Assembly: GCA_035236585.1 (NCBI GenBank)
Contig: CP141128.1
Location: 33,090,684-33,154,683 of the forward strand
DNA: 64,000 nt
Source of the DNA: Warburgia ugandensis
Taxonomy: Eukaryota > Streptophyta > Magnoliopsida > Canellales > Canellaceae
Direction: 5' to 3'
Each line of letters opens with the position of its first letter. The stretch's first letter is position 1. This document shows, piece by piece, positions 1 to 12,125 of this stretch. The notes under the pieces were generated by a model. The model made no database searches. It had not been told where the DNA came from and worked only from the letters and a program-made list of their open reading frames with translations. The position numbers and the translations under genes are program-made.

Positions 1-22
1 TCATAGTTGGTATTAGAGCTAA
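1..22 (+). other. 5' LTR end and tRNA-iMet-type primer-binding site
   Basis: TCATA (1-5) is identical to the end of the 3' LTR at 9140-9144. After a two-base gap, TGGTATTAGAGC (8-19) is one base off the common plant PBS TGGTATCAGAGC, complementary to the 3' end of initiator methionine tRNA. Minus-strand DNA synthesis would start here in a live element. The spacing fits an LTR that ends at base 5. Confidence 0.85.
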
Positions 23-136
23 TCATCCAGTCATAATTATAGTCTAGTATGTCCAAGGAAGAAATTACAATCCAAATATAGATTTAGATAGAAAGAGTTA
101 TATAGATTACTAATAGAAAATTTGGTTTATGAGTAG

Positions 137-1180
137 ATGGCACCCAAAAGAGTAGCTAGGCAAACATCTCAAAATGCTCCAGAGAAGAATATGGAGGGAT
201 TAACCATGAACAATATGGAAGAAATGGTTACTAGAATATTGAGGAATCTTCTTCCTCAAATCCAACAGCCCCAGAGTTCATCCCCTCTAGTTGATATACC
301 AAGTGCTTAAGTTCAGCCTGAAATAAGATACAACACACCAACACCAACACTAGATGCTTCCACACCTGTACAAGGGAAATCTTCCCTTGTTCCAAGTAAG
401 GGAGTTGGAAATTCTTCATTAGCACCAAAAAGGATTGATAAAATGATGGAGAGATTTCAACAGATGGTTATGAGATATAACGGCAATGGCAATGCTGAGA
501 AGGTGGAGGAATGGGCATATGAAATACAAAGGACTTTCAGTGCATTACGTACTCCTCCAGAATTGAAAGTCAAGTTTTCCACATATCTATTAAAATAAGA
601 GGCTGCATTTTGGTGGAGGTCAGCCAACAACACCTTCTTTTCAAATTATGAAGAAACTACATGGGAGGAATTCAAATAAGTTTTCAATCATAAGTATTTT
701 CCTATCCATGTAAATCAAGAAAGGAGGAGTTCTTGGAACTTAAACAAGGGAACCTATCGATGGTGGATTATGACAATAAATTCACCCACTTGAAGAGATT
801 TGTTGCACATGTTTGTGATATAGAGATGCACACAGTGGATAGATTCATGGAAGGGTTGTAGCCAAGGCTGAAGGTAAAAGTGATGGGTACTAAACCCACC
901 ACTTTGGTAGACTGTGTAGAAATGACTTCTAAGTTTGAAGAAGAGTTCAAGAAGAGTCAAACCACTAGGTTTTGAGGAGGTAGAAACTTCAACCAAAGGC
1001 CTTTTCAAAAGGACAAAAGACACTTCAACAACTTTAGACCTCCAAGAAGTCAAGGGAATTATATTAAAAGAAGACCTTGTCCTAAATGTAGAAAATTCCA
1101 CTTTGGGAATATATGTCCCACTCCCTTACAACAGCGACCTCCAATCAAATGTTACAACACATGTCTACAATCCGCAATAA
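137..1180 (+). pseudogene. gag: Tekay element gag (capsid/nucleocapsid) remnant
   Basis: Gag forms the virus-like particle that packages element RNA. Reading begins at MAPKRVARQ (137). The middle resembles retrotrans_gag: a helix-rich stretch around 430-900 with the wording 'EEWAYEIQRTFS' and 'AAFWWRSANN'. Towards the end there is a basic segment followed by a CPKC-type zinc-knuckle stretch near 1075-1110. No intact reading frame covers it, and it is judged a fossil. The call rests on position between PBS and protease and on family-like wording. Confidence 0.75.
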
Positions 1181-1239
1181 ACAGTTAGTAGTTAGGGAGG
1201 CAAAACCAAATAATGCCCCTTGTCCCCAAGGGAGGGTAT

Positions 1240-1570
1240 TCATTGTTACTGACGGCTAGGCTGGAACATCTAATGCAGCAATAGAAGGTACATTACTAGT
1301 ATCTGATACCCATGCTAAAGTATTGTTTAATTCAGGATCTACTCATTCCTTTATCTTCAGTGTATTTGCATCTAGTATACAATTTTTAGTGAAAAACTTG
1401 GGATTCAATCTAAATGTAACAACACCGACTGGTAAAATAGCTAGACTACAAGAATACCTTCATAATGTACCTGTAGAAGTATTGGGGAAAAGAATGGATA
1501 TAGATCTGATTCTACTCAACATGGTAGATTTTGACATTATACCGTGTATGGACTAGTTAGCAAAATACTG
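1240..1570 (+). pseudogene. Tekay element retropepsin-like aspartic protease remnant
   Basis: The protease would cleave the Gag-Pol polyprotein. The region after gag shows the retropepsin pattern: a turn like 'LFNSGSTHSFI' at about 1320-1355, followed about 70 residues later by 'VDFDIIPCMD', equivalent to the conserved VxxFDVILGMDWL stretch of plant chromoviruses. This spacing is normal for the family. It sits between the zinc knuckle and RT as expected. Judged part of a broken element. Confidence 0.8.
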
Positions 1571-1899
1571 GGTAATCATGGATTGTCACAGGAAGAAAAT
1601 CACATTTAGCATACCTGGTGAGGAAGTATTAGTACTGTATAGGAAACACAATGATTTAGACCAATCAATCATATTAGCTATGAAAGCTGCCAAACATATG
1701 TCTAAGGGATGTCAGGCATTTTTAGCAACAGTGGTTGCTTTGGATGTTGATCGGCCCAAGATAATAGAAATTGATATAGTCAGGGAATTCCCAGATGTCT
1801 TTCTAGAAGAACTTCTAGGATTACCACCCCATAGGGAAATTGAGTTTACCATTGAATTAATTCCTGGTACAACTCCAATTTCCAAAGCCCCTATAGAAT

Positions 1900-2640
1900 G
1901 GGCCCAACAGAATTGAAAGAATTGAAAAGCCAACTACAAGAGTTGTTAGACAGAAGGTTCATTCGACCAAGTAGTTCACCATGGGGAGCACCAGTGATAT
2001 TTGTGAAGAAAAAGGATGGGTCCACGAGATTGTGCATCGACTATAGAATGTTGAACAATGTAACAGTAAAGAATAGATACCCCTTACCTCACATTGATGA
2101 TCTCTTTGATCAAATTCAATTTGCTAAGGTCTTTTTTAAAATTGACCTTAGATCAGGATATCATCAATTGCATATTAAGGATGAGGATATACCCAAGTCA
2201 CCATTTAGAACTCGGTATGGGCATTATGAGTTTCTAGTTATATCTTTTGGACTGATCAATGCACCAGCAGTATTTATGGATTTGATTAACAGAATATTCA
2301 AGGAATACTTAGACAAATTTGTGATAGTATTTATTGATGACATATTGATCTACTCTACCAGTATCAAAGAACATCAAGATCACTTACAAATTGTACCAAA
2401 TACCCTCAGGGCACATAATTTATTTGGTAAATTTAGTAAGTGTGAATTCTGGTTAGAGATAGTCAATTTCCTGGGGCATGTAATTTCTACGAATGGGGTA
2501 GAAGTGGACCCAAGCAAGGTTGAAGCAATCATGAATTGGGAGAAACCTAAGACAGTAACAGAAATATGTAGTTTTCTGGGATTGACAAGATATTACCATA
2601 GGTTTATTCAAGGATTTTCCCACATAGCCCTTCCTTTGAC
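1900..2640 (+). pseudogene. pol (RT): Tekay element reverse transcriptase
   Basis: Reverse transcriptase copies the element RNA into DNA. The stretch reads clearly as Ty3/Gypsy RT. In order it shows '[17 protein letters not shown]', '[12 protein letters not shown]', '[16 protein letters not shown]', '[11 protein letters not shown]', the palm '[10 protein letters not shown]' carrying the catalytic DD pair (about 2325-2355), and the connection '[18 protein letters not shown]'. It ends in '[16 protein letters not shown]' at about 2575-2625. Length and motif spacing are normal for the family. This is the best-preserved part of the element. Confidence 0.93.
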
Positions 2641-2689
2641 TACATTAACTAGAAAAGGGGTACAATTTACCTAGACAGAGGAATGTGAG

Positions 2690-3110
2690 AATAGTTTTCA
2701 AGAATTAAAGAAGAGATTGACTACAATACCACTATTGACAATATCATTAGGTAATGGGTTATGAAATATCATGTGATGCTTTAGGCAAAGGATTAGGTAG
2801 TGTATTAATGTAAAATGGGAAATTCATTGCTTATTCTTCTAAGCAACTGAAGAAGCATGAAATGAACTACCCAGTACATGACCTAGAGTTAGCAGTTGTA
2901 GTATTTGCCTTGAAAATTTGGAGACACTATTTGTATGGAGCAAAATTCAATGTATTCACAGATCATAATAGTCTCAAATACATCTTCACTCGAGATGATC
3001 TAAACATGAGACAAAGAAGATGGATGGAATACATCAAAGACTACAATTTCGCCTTCCAATACCATCCTGGAAAAATGAACGTAGTGGCTGATACATTAAG
3101 TAGACAGACA
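2690..3110 (+). pseudogene. pol (RNase H): Tekay element RNase H
   Basis: RNase H removes the RNA strand of the hybrid during reverse transcription. After RT, the region from about 2860 reads '[20 protein letters not shown]' and '[20 protein letters not shown]', the standard Ty3/Gypsy RNase H core. It then reads '[19 protein letters not shown]' and 'NVVADTLSR' (to about 3105), where the D of 'VADTLSR' is the family's last acidic active-site residue. Part of a broken polyprotein. Confidence 0.9.
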
Positions 3111-3299
3111 AGAGCTGTACTTACAAACATTTCCATTAAATTAGCTTTTGTGTATAGAATTCTTAAAGCCTAAGAAGGGGATACAATTACTCAGGAATTG
3201 TGTAGAAAGTCAGGGTTTTGTAAAGGTAAAGATAGAGGGATACATTTTTAGGAGAGATTAGTGGTTCCTTTAAACATGGAATTGAGAAAAGAACTATTA

Positions 3300-4370
3300 C
3301 AAGAAGCCCATCAGTCCAAATTTTCTATACATTGAGGAGGTACAAAGATGTATTAGGATTTGAAAAGAAACTTTTGGTGGGAAGGCATGAAAAGAGATAT
3401 AGGGAAATTTGTGGTAAGTGTCTAAATTGTCAACAAGTAAAAGTTGAACATCAAAGACTAGCTAGAATGTTACAAACACTGGAACTTCCAGAATGGAAAT
3501 GGGACAACATCACTATGGATTTTGTGGTAGGATTACCAAGGACAAGGGAAGGTCATGACATAATTTGGGTAATTGTGGATTGATTAACAAAATTAGCACA
3601 TTTCCTTCCAATTAGGCAAAATTAGTTAGTGGATAGTCTAGTTAAGCTGTACATAAAAGAAATAGTAAGTCTTCATGGGATTCCATTATCCATCATCTCT
3701 AACAGAGATGGGAGATTTACTTCATGATGTTGGAAGAGTGTACATCAAGCGTTGGGAACTTTGCATAGGTTCAGTACAACATTTCATCCCCAAATAGATG
3801 GACATTCAGAAAGAACTATACAGACACTAGAAGATATGTTGAAGGCATGTGCATTAGACTTGAAAGGAAACTAGGGTGAACATCTTTCATTGGTAGAATT
3901 CGTGTATAACAACTGTTTTCAAACTAGTATCGGCATGGCACCATATGAAGCATTGTATGGGCAACCATGTCAATCACGAACTTGTTGGAGTGAAGTTGGA
4001 GAAAGAAAACTAATGAAGTTAGAACTTGTGGAACAGTGTACAGACAAGGTTTGAATGATAAAGAAAAGGTTGTTAGTGGCACACAGTCGTCAGAAGAGTT
4101 ATGCAAACAAAGGATGTAGAAATCTGGAATTTGAAGTGGGAGAGCACGTATTTTTGAAAATATTACCAGTTAAAGGGGTCATGAGATTTGGAAACCAACG
4201 AAAACTCAGTCCTAGGTTTATTGGTCCATTTGAAATACTAGAAAGAATTGGTCTAGTAGCATACAAATTAGCTTTACCAACTCAACTCTCTGAAGTACAC
4301 AATGTATTTCATGTATCCATATTGCAGAAATACCTACAAGATGATACGCATATACTTCAAAGTGTGCCAA
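3300..4370 (+). pseudogene. pol (IN): Tekay element integrase
   Basis: Integrase inserts the DNA copy into the chromosome. The zinc-binding HHCC region lies near 3310-3435, ending in '[11 protein letters not shown]'. The catalytic core follows with '[20 protein letters not shown]' (about 3495-3555), and a later block resembling 'GNQ..FSTTFHPQIDGHSERT' sits near 3765-3820. The C-terminal GPY/F-type region appears at about 4190-4350 ('LSPRFIGPFEILERIG', 'VHNVFHVSILQKY'). Domain order and distances match chromovirus integrase. Judged broken. Confidence 0.88.
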
Positions 4371-4384
4371 AGGAATAGAAGCTA

Positions 4385-4556
4385 GACCTAACCATTGAAG
4401 AAAGGACAATATGTATTTTGGACCACAAAGAGCAGAAGTTAAGAACCAAAGTAATTTTCTTAGTTAAGGTTGTGTGGCAACATCACTCTATTGAAGAAGC
4501 CACATGGGAAACAAAAGTAGAAATGAGGAAGTCACATCCTAATTTATTTGAATAAG
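4385..4556 (+). pseudogene. Chromodomain at the integrase C-terminus
   Basis: After the 'VSILQKY' block there is a short module reading 'ERTICILDHKEQKLRTK', then 'VVWQHHSIEEATWETKVEM' and 'HPNLFE'. This is the plant chromovirus chromodomain layout, in which the WxxxxxxEATWE wording is diagnostic. In living relatives the module is thought to steer integration to heterochromatin. It separates Tekay, Reina and Galadriel-type elements from Athila/Tat. Together with 4.5-kb LTRs it favours Tekay. Confidence 0.85.
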
Positions 4557-4592
4557 TTGTAGTATTACAAAATTTGAGGACAAAATTATTGT

Positions 4593-4604
4593 AAGGGAGA
4601 ATAT
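4593..4604 (+). other. Polypurine tract before the 3' LTR
   Basis: AAGGGAGAA followed by TAT directly precedes the TGTAATAACCCC start of the LTR. This is the usual place and composition for the plus-strand primer of an LTR element. Confidence 0.7.
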
Positions 4605-7600
4605 TGTAATAACCCCAATTTTTGTAAATTGATTTGAGAAAATCAATGAAAGTTTGAAATTTTAGAAGACTCGAGCTAGAATATTAGGTTAAAAGAAAAT
4701 ATCTTTTCATACAGATTAAATCATTAGTGAAAATTTAGAAATTAAGAAATGTACACAAAAAATCAAATTAAATGACACTAATTTTGTTAAATTCTGAGTT
4801 AGAATGAAAAATCTCAATATTCTACATAGAAGGGTAAAACGATCATTTTCACCCATCACCAAGATTTAAAATTTGAATATTTGCAATGTACTCCAAAAAT
4901 TAGACGGTACTCAAAAAATTGATTCCGTTGCCATTGAGTACATTAAAATCTGAGTTTGGATAAATAATATCCATTTTTCTTTATTTTTATGAATAAAAGG
5001 GTAAAACGGTCTTTTCACATGAAAGTGGGGCCCACGAAGTAGGCCAATGTCCTAGAAGCAACAATAATTGAGCAATGCACTACCAGATTGTAGTGGAGGA
5101 AAAGGTGGAGGTGGAAACTCTACCCATAAATAAAATAATAAAAAGAAAGAAGGAGAATTTTATGAAAATTTAATATAAAATTCAATAACTTACTTATAAA
5201 TAATTCTAAAAATTTCACAAAAAATTTCCACAACTTCACCACAAAATTCCCTAGATCTCCTGGAAAATCAGAGCAAAACTCCTCTCCTAATCTCTCTCTT
5301 TTTCCTTCTTTCTCTCTCCTCTCTCTAAAATAGTATCAAGAGCCCTAAGTTTAATTAGCCACTCTATTCTAGATAAATTTCATGAATCCCACCATCCATA
5401 TTGTTCTAAATTCCCTGATCTACAAAACTCCCAAAGTAATTTCAACATCCAACGGTTCAATCAACGAAAAAATACAAATCAAGATTTATTTAGTGCGTTA
5501 TGACTTATGATGAGGATTTATTTATTTTGGCACCAATTCATTAATTCTAAGCAAATCATCTAGGAGGATATCATCCAATATTCAGTTCCTATCATTTTTG
5601 ATATTTTTAGTTTCACTAGATTTGATTTTCTGTAAATGTTTTGAAAAATCAAGTTTCACTAAAAAACCCTCTAGATCGGCATCATGGAGGGCTTAGATGA
5701 AAAATCTGAGCCATTTAATATATTCAAAAGGGTTCACAACCACTAGGTATGAAATAACAACCAATTTCATGGAGATAGGATGGCCCAATTTGAAGGAGAA
5801 AGGGGGATGGTGATTTGATGGTCTAATCTGGATCATCCCACCATTTATAGGTCACCACCCCATTTCCACTAGTGGTCACCGATAAAACAGGGCAGGAGGA
5901 CCAGTTTTTCCTGTTTTATCCTATTCTAATGGCAGATCAAATCTCGACCTTTAAAATGACCATGAACTTCAAACTTGAATTCTAGAGTCATTTGAGCTCA
6001 AAATCACGAGTGGAAAGAAGCTATGGAAATCTTACGATGTCTAATTTCATATGATATAATAAAATTTAGGAAATATTGCAAGAAACTTTCTATTTAAAGA
6101 AAATAAGATTCTTACTTCTAAGATCTTGAAGAATTGAAATGATCAGACGTTAAGGATCTGATCTATTTATGTTATAATGATAAGGATATGTGAAATTGAG
6201 GGTTTAATATGACAGATCTATGATAAATAAGAAATCTACCCTTTATGGATCGGTAAGATCAAGGATGATCAAACCTTATGGATCGGTTGGATGGAGTTAA
6301 TAATGATGAGTTCCAGTAAGATCATTGATCGGTTATGAAAAAAACATGTGAAGATGATCTATGAACTTATAATGAAGAAAAAACCCTAGATCTAAGGAAA
6401 GGACTTAAGATCTAATGGTTGGATTATATTAAAAGCCTCTAATGATGTAAATTAATTAGTATGATTTTATATAATTATTAAATTTATTTTAACTTTAATT
6501 TATGGCATGATTATAGGATCCATTGTATGTTGTTTCTTCATTTTGATGTAAATGGTCTACATGTTATTAGATGGTTAGATTTAATTATCTTAGGGCCATG
6601 TTAGTACGCATGATTTTCTTTAAATATCCTTAGGATAAGTAATATATGAATTAGGGCCATGTTAGTTTAATTTCAGTATGGACTATAGTATGATTTCCAT
6701 TTAAGATGGTAATGGAATTGTGATTTAGGATCATGTTAGTTTAATTTGATTTCATTAATTAGGAATCATGATAGTAGTTACATAGCATTGCTATCCTTAG
6801 ATTATTAAATATATATTAGTTTTATGCTTCGAAGATTATGATTCATTATTGTCATATTTCTTAGTAGATTTAATTGATAATTAGTTATGATAAAGAGCAT
6901 AAAACACTAAAAATGTAACCTAGTGAGAAATTAGAGTTTCAAGACATAAATAAGATGGAATGACTTGACTTGGACTTAATTAGTAAGGGTTATAGTTAGT
7001 AGGACAATATAAGGAATGGTTTACTATTTTCTTAGCCCAAATTCGGAGAATAATACACATCCATGAATGACATTTTATATGATCATGGACATTAATAAAA
7101 ATCAAGAAGAGATAAATTAGGGTTTACGAGCTCATAAGAACGTTATGGAAGGTTGAGCTAAGGTCACTGTAGTGGACGCTGAACATTGTAGTTAAGGGAG
7201 TGATCTAATAGAGCCTTACTCTTCCCTCACCTTCTGGTGACATTTGTTGAGGTCTAAATGCCTCCTTACATCAGAATTGAAATAACTACTTTTTGAGCAG
7301 CTTGTACCTAGTAAGCCTTTGTTAATTGGAAGTAAGAGGAGTTGTCTAGAATTAGGAGTGAATAAATTATCCTCAAACCATTAACACTAATTGGTTGAGA
7401 AATAATAATAAGAACTTAAAAGGTTAGAAAATTAACTAATCCTAATAAAAATTGTAAATAAGATAAGGATGATCAAATAAGAATCCAAGAGGAGATCTTG
7501 AATGATCAAAAACAACAAAAGAAAAGAAATACAAATGTAGAGCAGATTATTATTATGTGAATATACTTGTAATATAGATTTATTAGGTTAGAAGATCTGA

Positions 7601-9144
7601 ACCCTTGATCATATGTGATTCAAGGAAGAAAGATTCAGATCATCCTACTTAAGGATGATCAAAAGACCATGTAGTATGTACCTTTGGATAGAAAGATGAC
7701 GTTATACATATGATTTGATAGATATATGTTGATCAAGACTATGAAAGACTTCAAGGAGTAAGAATACCCTATTGAGGTAGGAGGATTTTAGGAATGCATC
7801 TATATGAAAGATACATGTTGAATATATGATCTTATGTATAGAAATGTTGACATGTATAATGCAACTACCTTATGCTAAATCCTTATGATCCAACCAAACA
7901 ATGAGAAAATTGATATGAAATGATTAAGTGTAGAGTTGAAGAAAACCCTAAGTGAATAGGGAAGTAGAAGATATTCCAACCCTAGATAAGCAGACATATT
8001 GTTTGATATGTATAAGAAATATTTTACATATGAGCATAGAGGCTTGTGGTTTTGTTTTAAATAGGTGTAAGCCTAGGGATGCTATGCCAAGGGAGTTATG
8101 AGGGTTTGGCCACCCACTCTCCGAAGTTTGTTGATGATGAATTCCATGCCTAAGAAAGGCAGAAAGTCGAGTGGGGCAATTATGGGAAGGCTGCCATTGT
8201 AACAGCCATGGTCCTCCCATATGAACATGGATTTTACATTTCCATTGAATATGGTATGGGTGGATCATTGATTAGTTATCCAGGCACGCTATACGGATTA
8301 GACTGCAAGCATGGTAGTCCTTTGATTTATTTTGCACTATGATGCATATGAGATAGGCATGGTGAGATGCCTTATATATGGTATATTGAAATGCTAGATA
8401 ATTGTATATTACCAATATTCCTAGGAAAAAGGGAATTCCCAGTATAGTAACTAGTTGATATACTAATCTCTTACAATTGAAAGAGTTGATCAGCTTAGTT
8501 GGGAGTGAGAATTGAATATTTTCACTATTTTGATGAATTTGTTCATGTACATTATTTATAAGGATGTACATAAATGATAAAAAAAAGGTTATAGAAATGA
8601 AATTGATCCATGATCATGTTTATGATAGAAATGAATAAGGAGATTAATGACTATTAGGATTATATTGTTAAATTATGTTACTTCTTTAATCCCTTACCAA
8701 GCATAGCTTACTGAATATTGTAAATGTTTGAATGTTTACAATATCTCATATACAGAGAAGGAGAGTTAGGAGCTCAAGACTTGAGAAGAGTTGAAAAAGT
8801 AATCAATCAAGTTATATCCATTGAAGACATGTATTTTATTTGAGAGCATTATATGTATTGAGAGTTTTTATTGTACGTGAGCTTTGAAATTTGGATTATG
8901 TAATTTGGACAAGTATCGTAATGATATCAGGATGTACTATGAGCCACTAAATGGATCCTGAAGTTTAATAAAAGTTTATTCCTTCAATGAAATTTTATCT
9001 TGTACAAAAATCTACTTATGTTATGAAGTGATGACTTGGGTTTTACAACACAAGTTCTAAAGAAAAGAATTTTCGCTAACTATTAAGGGCCTTGTCCCTG
9101 CAAAATATATTACAAAATGTGTTATAAAAACCCGGGTCATCATA
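4605..9144 (+). repeat. 4.54-kb 3' LTR of the Tekay element
   Basis: The LTR starts TGTAATAACCCC and ends GGGTCATCATA. Start and end correspond to those of the isolated LTR at 47512-51964, with clear but divergent similarity along the whole length, including the shared 'GGGTTTGGCCACCC' segment near 8105 and the terminal 'GACTTGGGTTTT' region near 9030. The unusual length is normal for Tekay/Del elements. Short reading frames inside it (for example 7948-8571 on -) show no domain. No host gene lies in these 4.5 kb. Confidence 0.9.
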
Positions 9145-9484
9145 GATGCTCTCCAGTGAACCAGGAGGCTGCGGGTGCCAGGAAAAATCCAATCAGGTTG
9201 TTTATCATTGCTAGAGAGAAGGGAGAACCTTGGGGAGGTGAACATTTTCCAGAAAAAGGAGAGGATCGTCACAACTGGAAAATGGAGGATCGTGGGGATG
9301 GGTTTGTGCTCACCGATAAACAGGAAATCCGAGGGAGACGATTTTGGGTCACTGGATTTTTCAATAACCTCCTCTCTTTTCTCCCTTTTTAGTTGTATGA
9401 TGCAGGGAAGGTGAAGCAAGCAACACATGGTGATGTAGCTGTCACATCACACGTCAAGCCACTAGAGGGTGTCAATATCAATTT
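9145..9484. other. Unassigned spacer
   Basis: This is about 340 bases between the Tekay 3' LTR and the next LTR. It is somewhat more GC- and purine-rich than its neighbours, with overlapping open frames on both strands (about 9117-9414 on +, 9057-9428 on -), none with a recognisable domain. A pyrimidine tract ending in TTTTTAG (about 9370-9392) looks like a splice acceptor but has no supported exon. It may be the older sequence into which both LTR elements inserted. Confidence 0.4.
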
Positions 9485-11416
9485 TGACACCCCTCTAAAT
9501 TAGTAAAAATTTGGGATTTTTCCACCTCGATCTCCGTTTCACAAAAAATTAATGTCATTTAAATCATATTGATGTGTAAGTTCCAAATTTGATAATCCCA
9601 AGTCAAATTTTTTTATCCAATAAGAAGGTTATCTTCATAGAACTGAATTTCCATGAAATTAACTTCTGATTTCATCTCTTTTAAAAATTATAATCTAATA
9701 TATAGAAAATGACCCAAAATTGAGGGTCATTATACTAGGTGTGTCATCCTCGATGGGCGATGCATCCAAGATGCACGTCGGAGTTGCAACTGCGAACACG
9801 CGAATGATGCATGCATCATTCCCGGTTGCAATGAAATGCTGGTGCATCTTAGTGATAGAGATGCACACAGGGAGCATTCCTAATGGGCATCACTCGCGTC
9901 TATGTCCTAGCAGTAGAGACGCCCGTGGGATGCATTCTAGGTGTGCATCATACATGTGTGCATCCCCATGATGCCAACCTTAAATTAATTTAACCCAAAA
10001 AATTTTTGGGTTGTTCAAATTGATATGAAATCTTAAAATCTCAATTGTTGGGGCTATAAAGATCCAAATCATTATCTGAGATGTTCGTTGGATTCATCTT
10101 GATGATGGGAACCCAGATTTAATATCAAAACTTTGATTTGAATACTTTTAAATAGATCAAATCACAAAATATTATCCAATAAGCTAGATCAGTGCAATTA
10201 ATTGATGACCAGGCCTTAGAAACTGAATGTATACATCAATTAGGAGATGATCTAGTGAAATTGATGGTTAGATTTCAAGTTTCCACTAGGAAAAGTGATC
10301 TTGACAGTCGATCTGATGACGACCCCTAGGACTGATTGATCAAGGAACGATCTGACGATCAGATCAATGTATCATCATGGACATACACATAGATTACTAA
10401 ATAAACATAAAAATTGGATGGATTATGATGAGAAAGACTAGTGTTAGATCTAAGTAATAAAGAATGATCCAATGGTTGGATCATCTTCAAACCAAATAAG
10501 GTGAAAGGAATTGCTCCTCTAATGATCAAGGGACACTAATTTACAAATTATAACTTACATTGATGATCAAAGATGATAGATGATCATGTAGATGTTAGAA
10601 AAACCAACATCTAGTCCAGGATTAGTTTGATTAAGGGTTAATCTGATGATCTAGACAGTTAATTAAGGATTAACTACCATATCAGAGAGATCATCACTTG
10701 GATTAATGTACTTTTGGGGATTTAAGAATACCAAGTGAATGGATAAAGATTAAGATGAATAATGAAGACACAAATTAGAGAGGTAATGACTTAGCATGGT
10801 ATTATGGTCTGATAGGAACTTTAGAGTGCATGAGTTGAGATAGTTTACATGCCTGATTAGGAGTACTGAACATTTGAGGTAGGTGATTACATTTAGTAAT
10901 TTCCTTGATTTCATGGATCATGGCATATTACTTGGAAAACTTGAAGCATGATATTATGTTTTCATGAGAATACCTTCATCATATATGATTGATATTATGA
11001 CATCTTGATCCACATGATTTATCCATTTTTTAATGCATGACGGATGATATATTAGCATGTCTTTTGACTTGATCTTCTTGAGATTGTTTACACATTGGTG
11101 TTTTTGTGGCTTGTATCATGTTTTCACTGTTTTATGACGGGTGTTTCTTCCCAGTGGGTGCTATGATAGAAGGGTATCAGGGTTGGCCACCCGTTCTCTG
11201 AGCATATGGATGATAGACACCAGTCCCGATATGTGGGCAAACTATATGTGGTTTGTGGTAATCATGAGCAAGCCAACCACGCACGTTCGACCATTTCCCA
11301 TGCATGGCAGACAATAGTCTCCCATTTTGGTGTCGACAGTAAGCCATAGTGGTTAATGCCTTAGGGTGGTTACCGCTGCAGCATAGTTGCCCATACTCGT
11401 ATTCTATGTGCTCATG

Positions 11417-11458
<42 letters not shown>

Positions 11459-12125
11459 TCATAGCATGATGGCGCACCCTTAGGGTGAAACCTATGCGGG
11501 TAGGCCTACAGGTTGTGCGAGCTACAGGTGAGGGACCTAGGGTTTTGGAATGAGTACTCATTGCTAGTGATATGAGTGTAGTGGGACACTCTTAGGGCAT
11601 GATTATGTATAAGCGCCTTGTTATCATGACATGCATCCATTTGTTTAGATGATAAAACTGATTTCACTTGATTTTGATAGATGTATAATCATGCATTACT
11701 CATGCTTTGCATGCCATGGTGATTGGATATGATATCTTTGTGTTCAGGTGTAAACCATACTTTAACTGCTATTATTTTATTCAGACTCACAATCTTCTAT
11801 GCTCAAATTACTTTGGATGCCTCATGATTTGACGTACTATATCATGTTTTACTCCATGAGATTTACTGTGACATCAATACTCTTATACCCTTAGCCTTGG
11901 TTTTTGATTAAGCATAATCTATATTATATCACATTGGTTTTATTTATCGCTTTGGATTTGGATTTGAATGACCCTTGGGATTTTCTTTGGTGGATTTTCT
12001 TTAAAATAATTACTGTAATTATATTAAATATTAGTTTTTATCTTTCAGAGATCCAAAATATTTTACTAAATAATATTTTTATTATTATATATGAAAAATG
12101 GTTTTAGAAAACCTGGGGTGTCACA
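9485..12125 (+). mobile_element. Isolated (probably solo) Tekay-like LTR, 2.6 kb
   Basis: Its ends mirror each other (TGACACCCC at 9485, GGGGTGTCA at 12115-12123), the common plant chromovirus LTR layout. Inside it shares blocks with the larger Tekay LTRs, such as 'GGTTGGCCACCCGTTCTCTGAG' near 11180. It also has an ATG/GCATC-rich patch at 9740-9970 and an AT microsatellite at 11423-11455. No internal region, PBS or gag follows, so it is most likely a solo LTR. I could not find a clean 5-bp target duplication, so the last few bases at each side are uncertain. Confidence 0.65.
11423..11455. repeat. (AT)n microsatellite
   Basis: A run of about sixteen AT units inside the isolated LTR. The short minus-strand frame across it (YIYIYI) is an artefact of the repeat. 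Confidence 0.95.

Larger units (their letters stand above)
1..9144 (+). mobile_element. Tekay-clade Ty3/Gypsy chromovirus, 5' LTR mostly outside the window
   Basis: This is an LTR retrotransposon of the chromovirus branch of Ty3/Gypsy. The first five bases (TCATA) match the last five of the 3' LTR, so the window opens at the very end of the 5' LTR. A tRNA-iMet-like primer-binding site follows. Parts are in the order gag, protease, RT, RNase H, integrase, chromodomain, polypurine tract, 3' LTR. Pol order, the integrase zinc-finger/core and the terminal chromodomain place it among Tekay (Del-like) chromoviruses, known for long LTRs. The coding region is broken, with many interruptions (on the order of fifteen to twenty), so it is a fossil. 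Because the 5' LTR lies outside the window, its age and target duplication cannot be checked; the five bases after the 3' LTR are GATGC. Confidence 0.93.

Noticed and set aside
9117-9428. Overlapping frames on both strands with a possible splice acceptor
   Set aside because: No domain, no matching donor or coding continuation; length is within chance for this slightly GC-richer spacer.
9720-9971. Met/His/Cys-containing 83-codon frame
   Set aside because: It comes from a GATGCATC-rich patch inside an LTR; composition reflects the repeated words.
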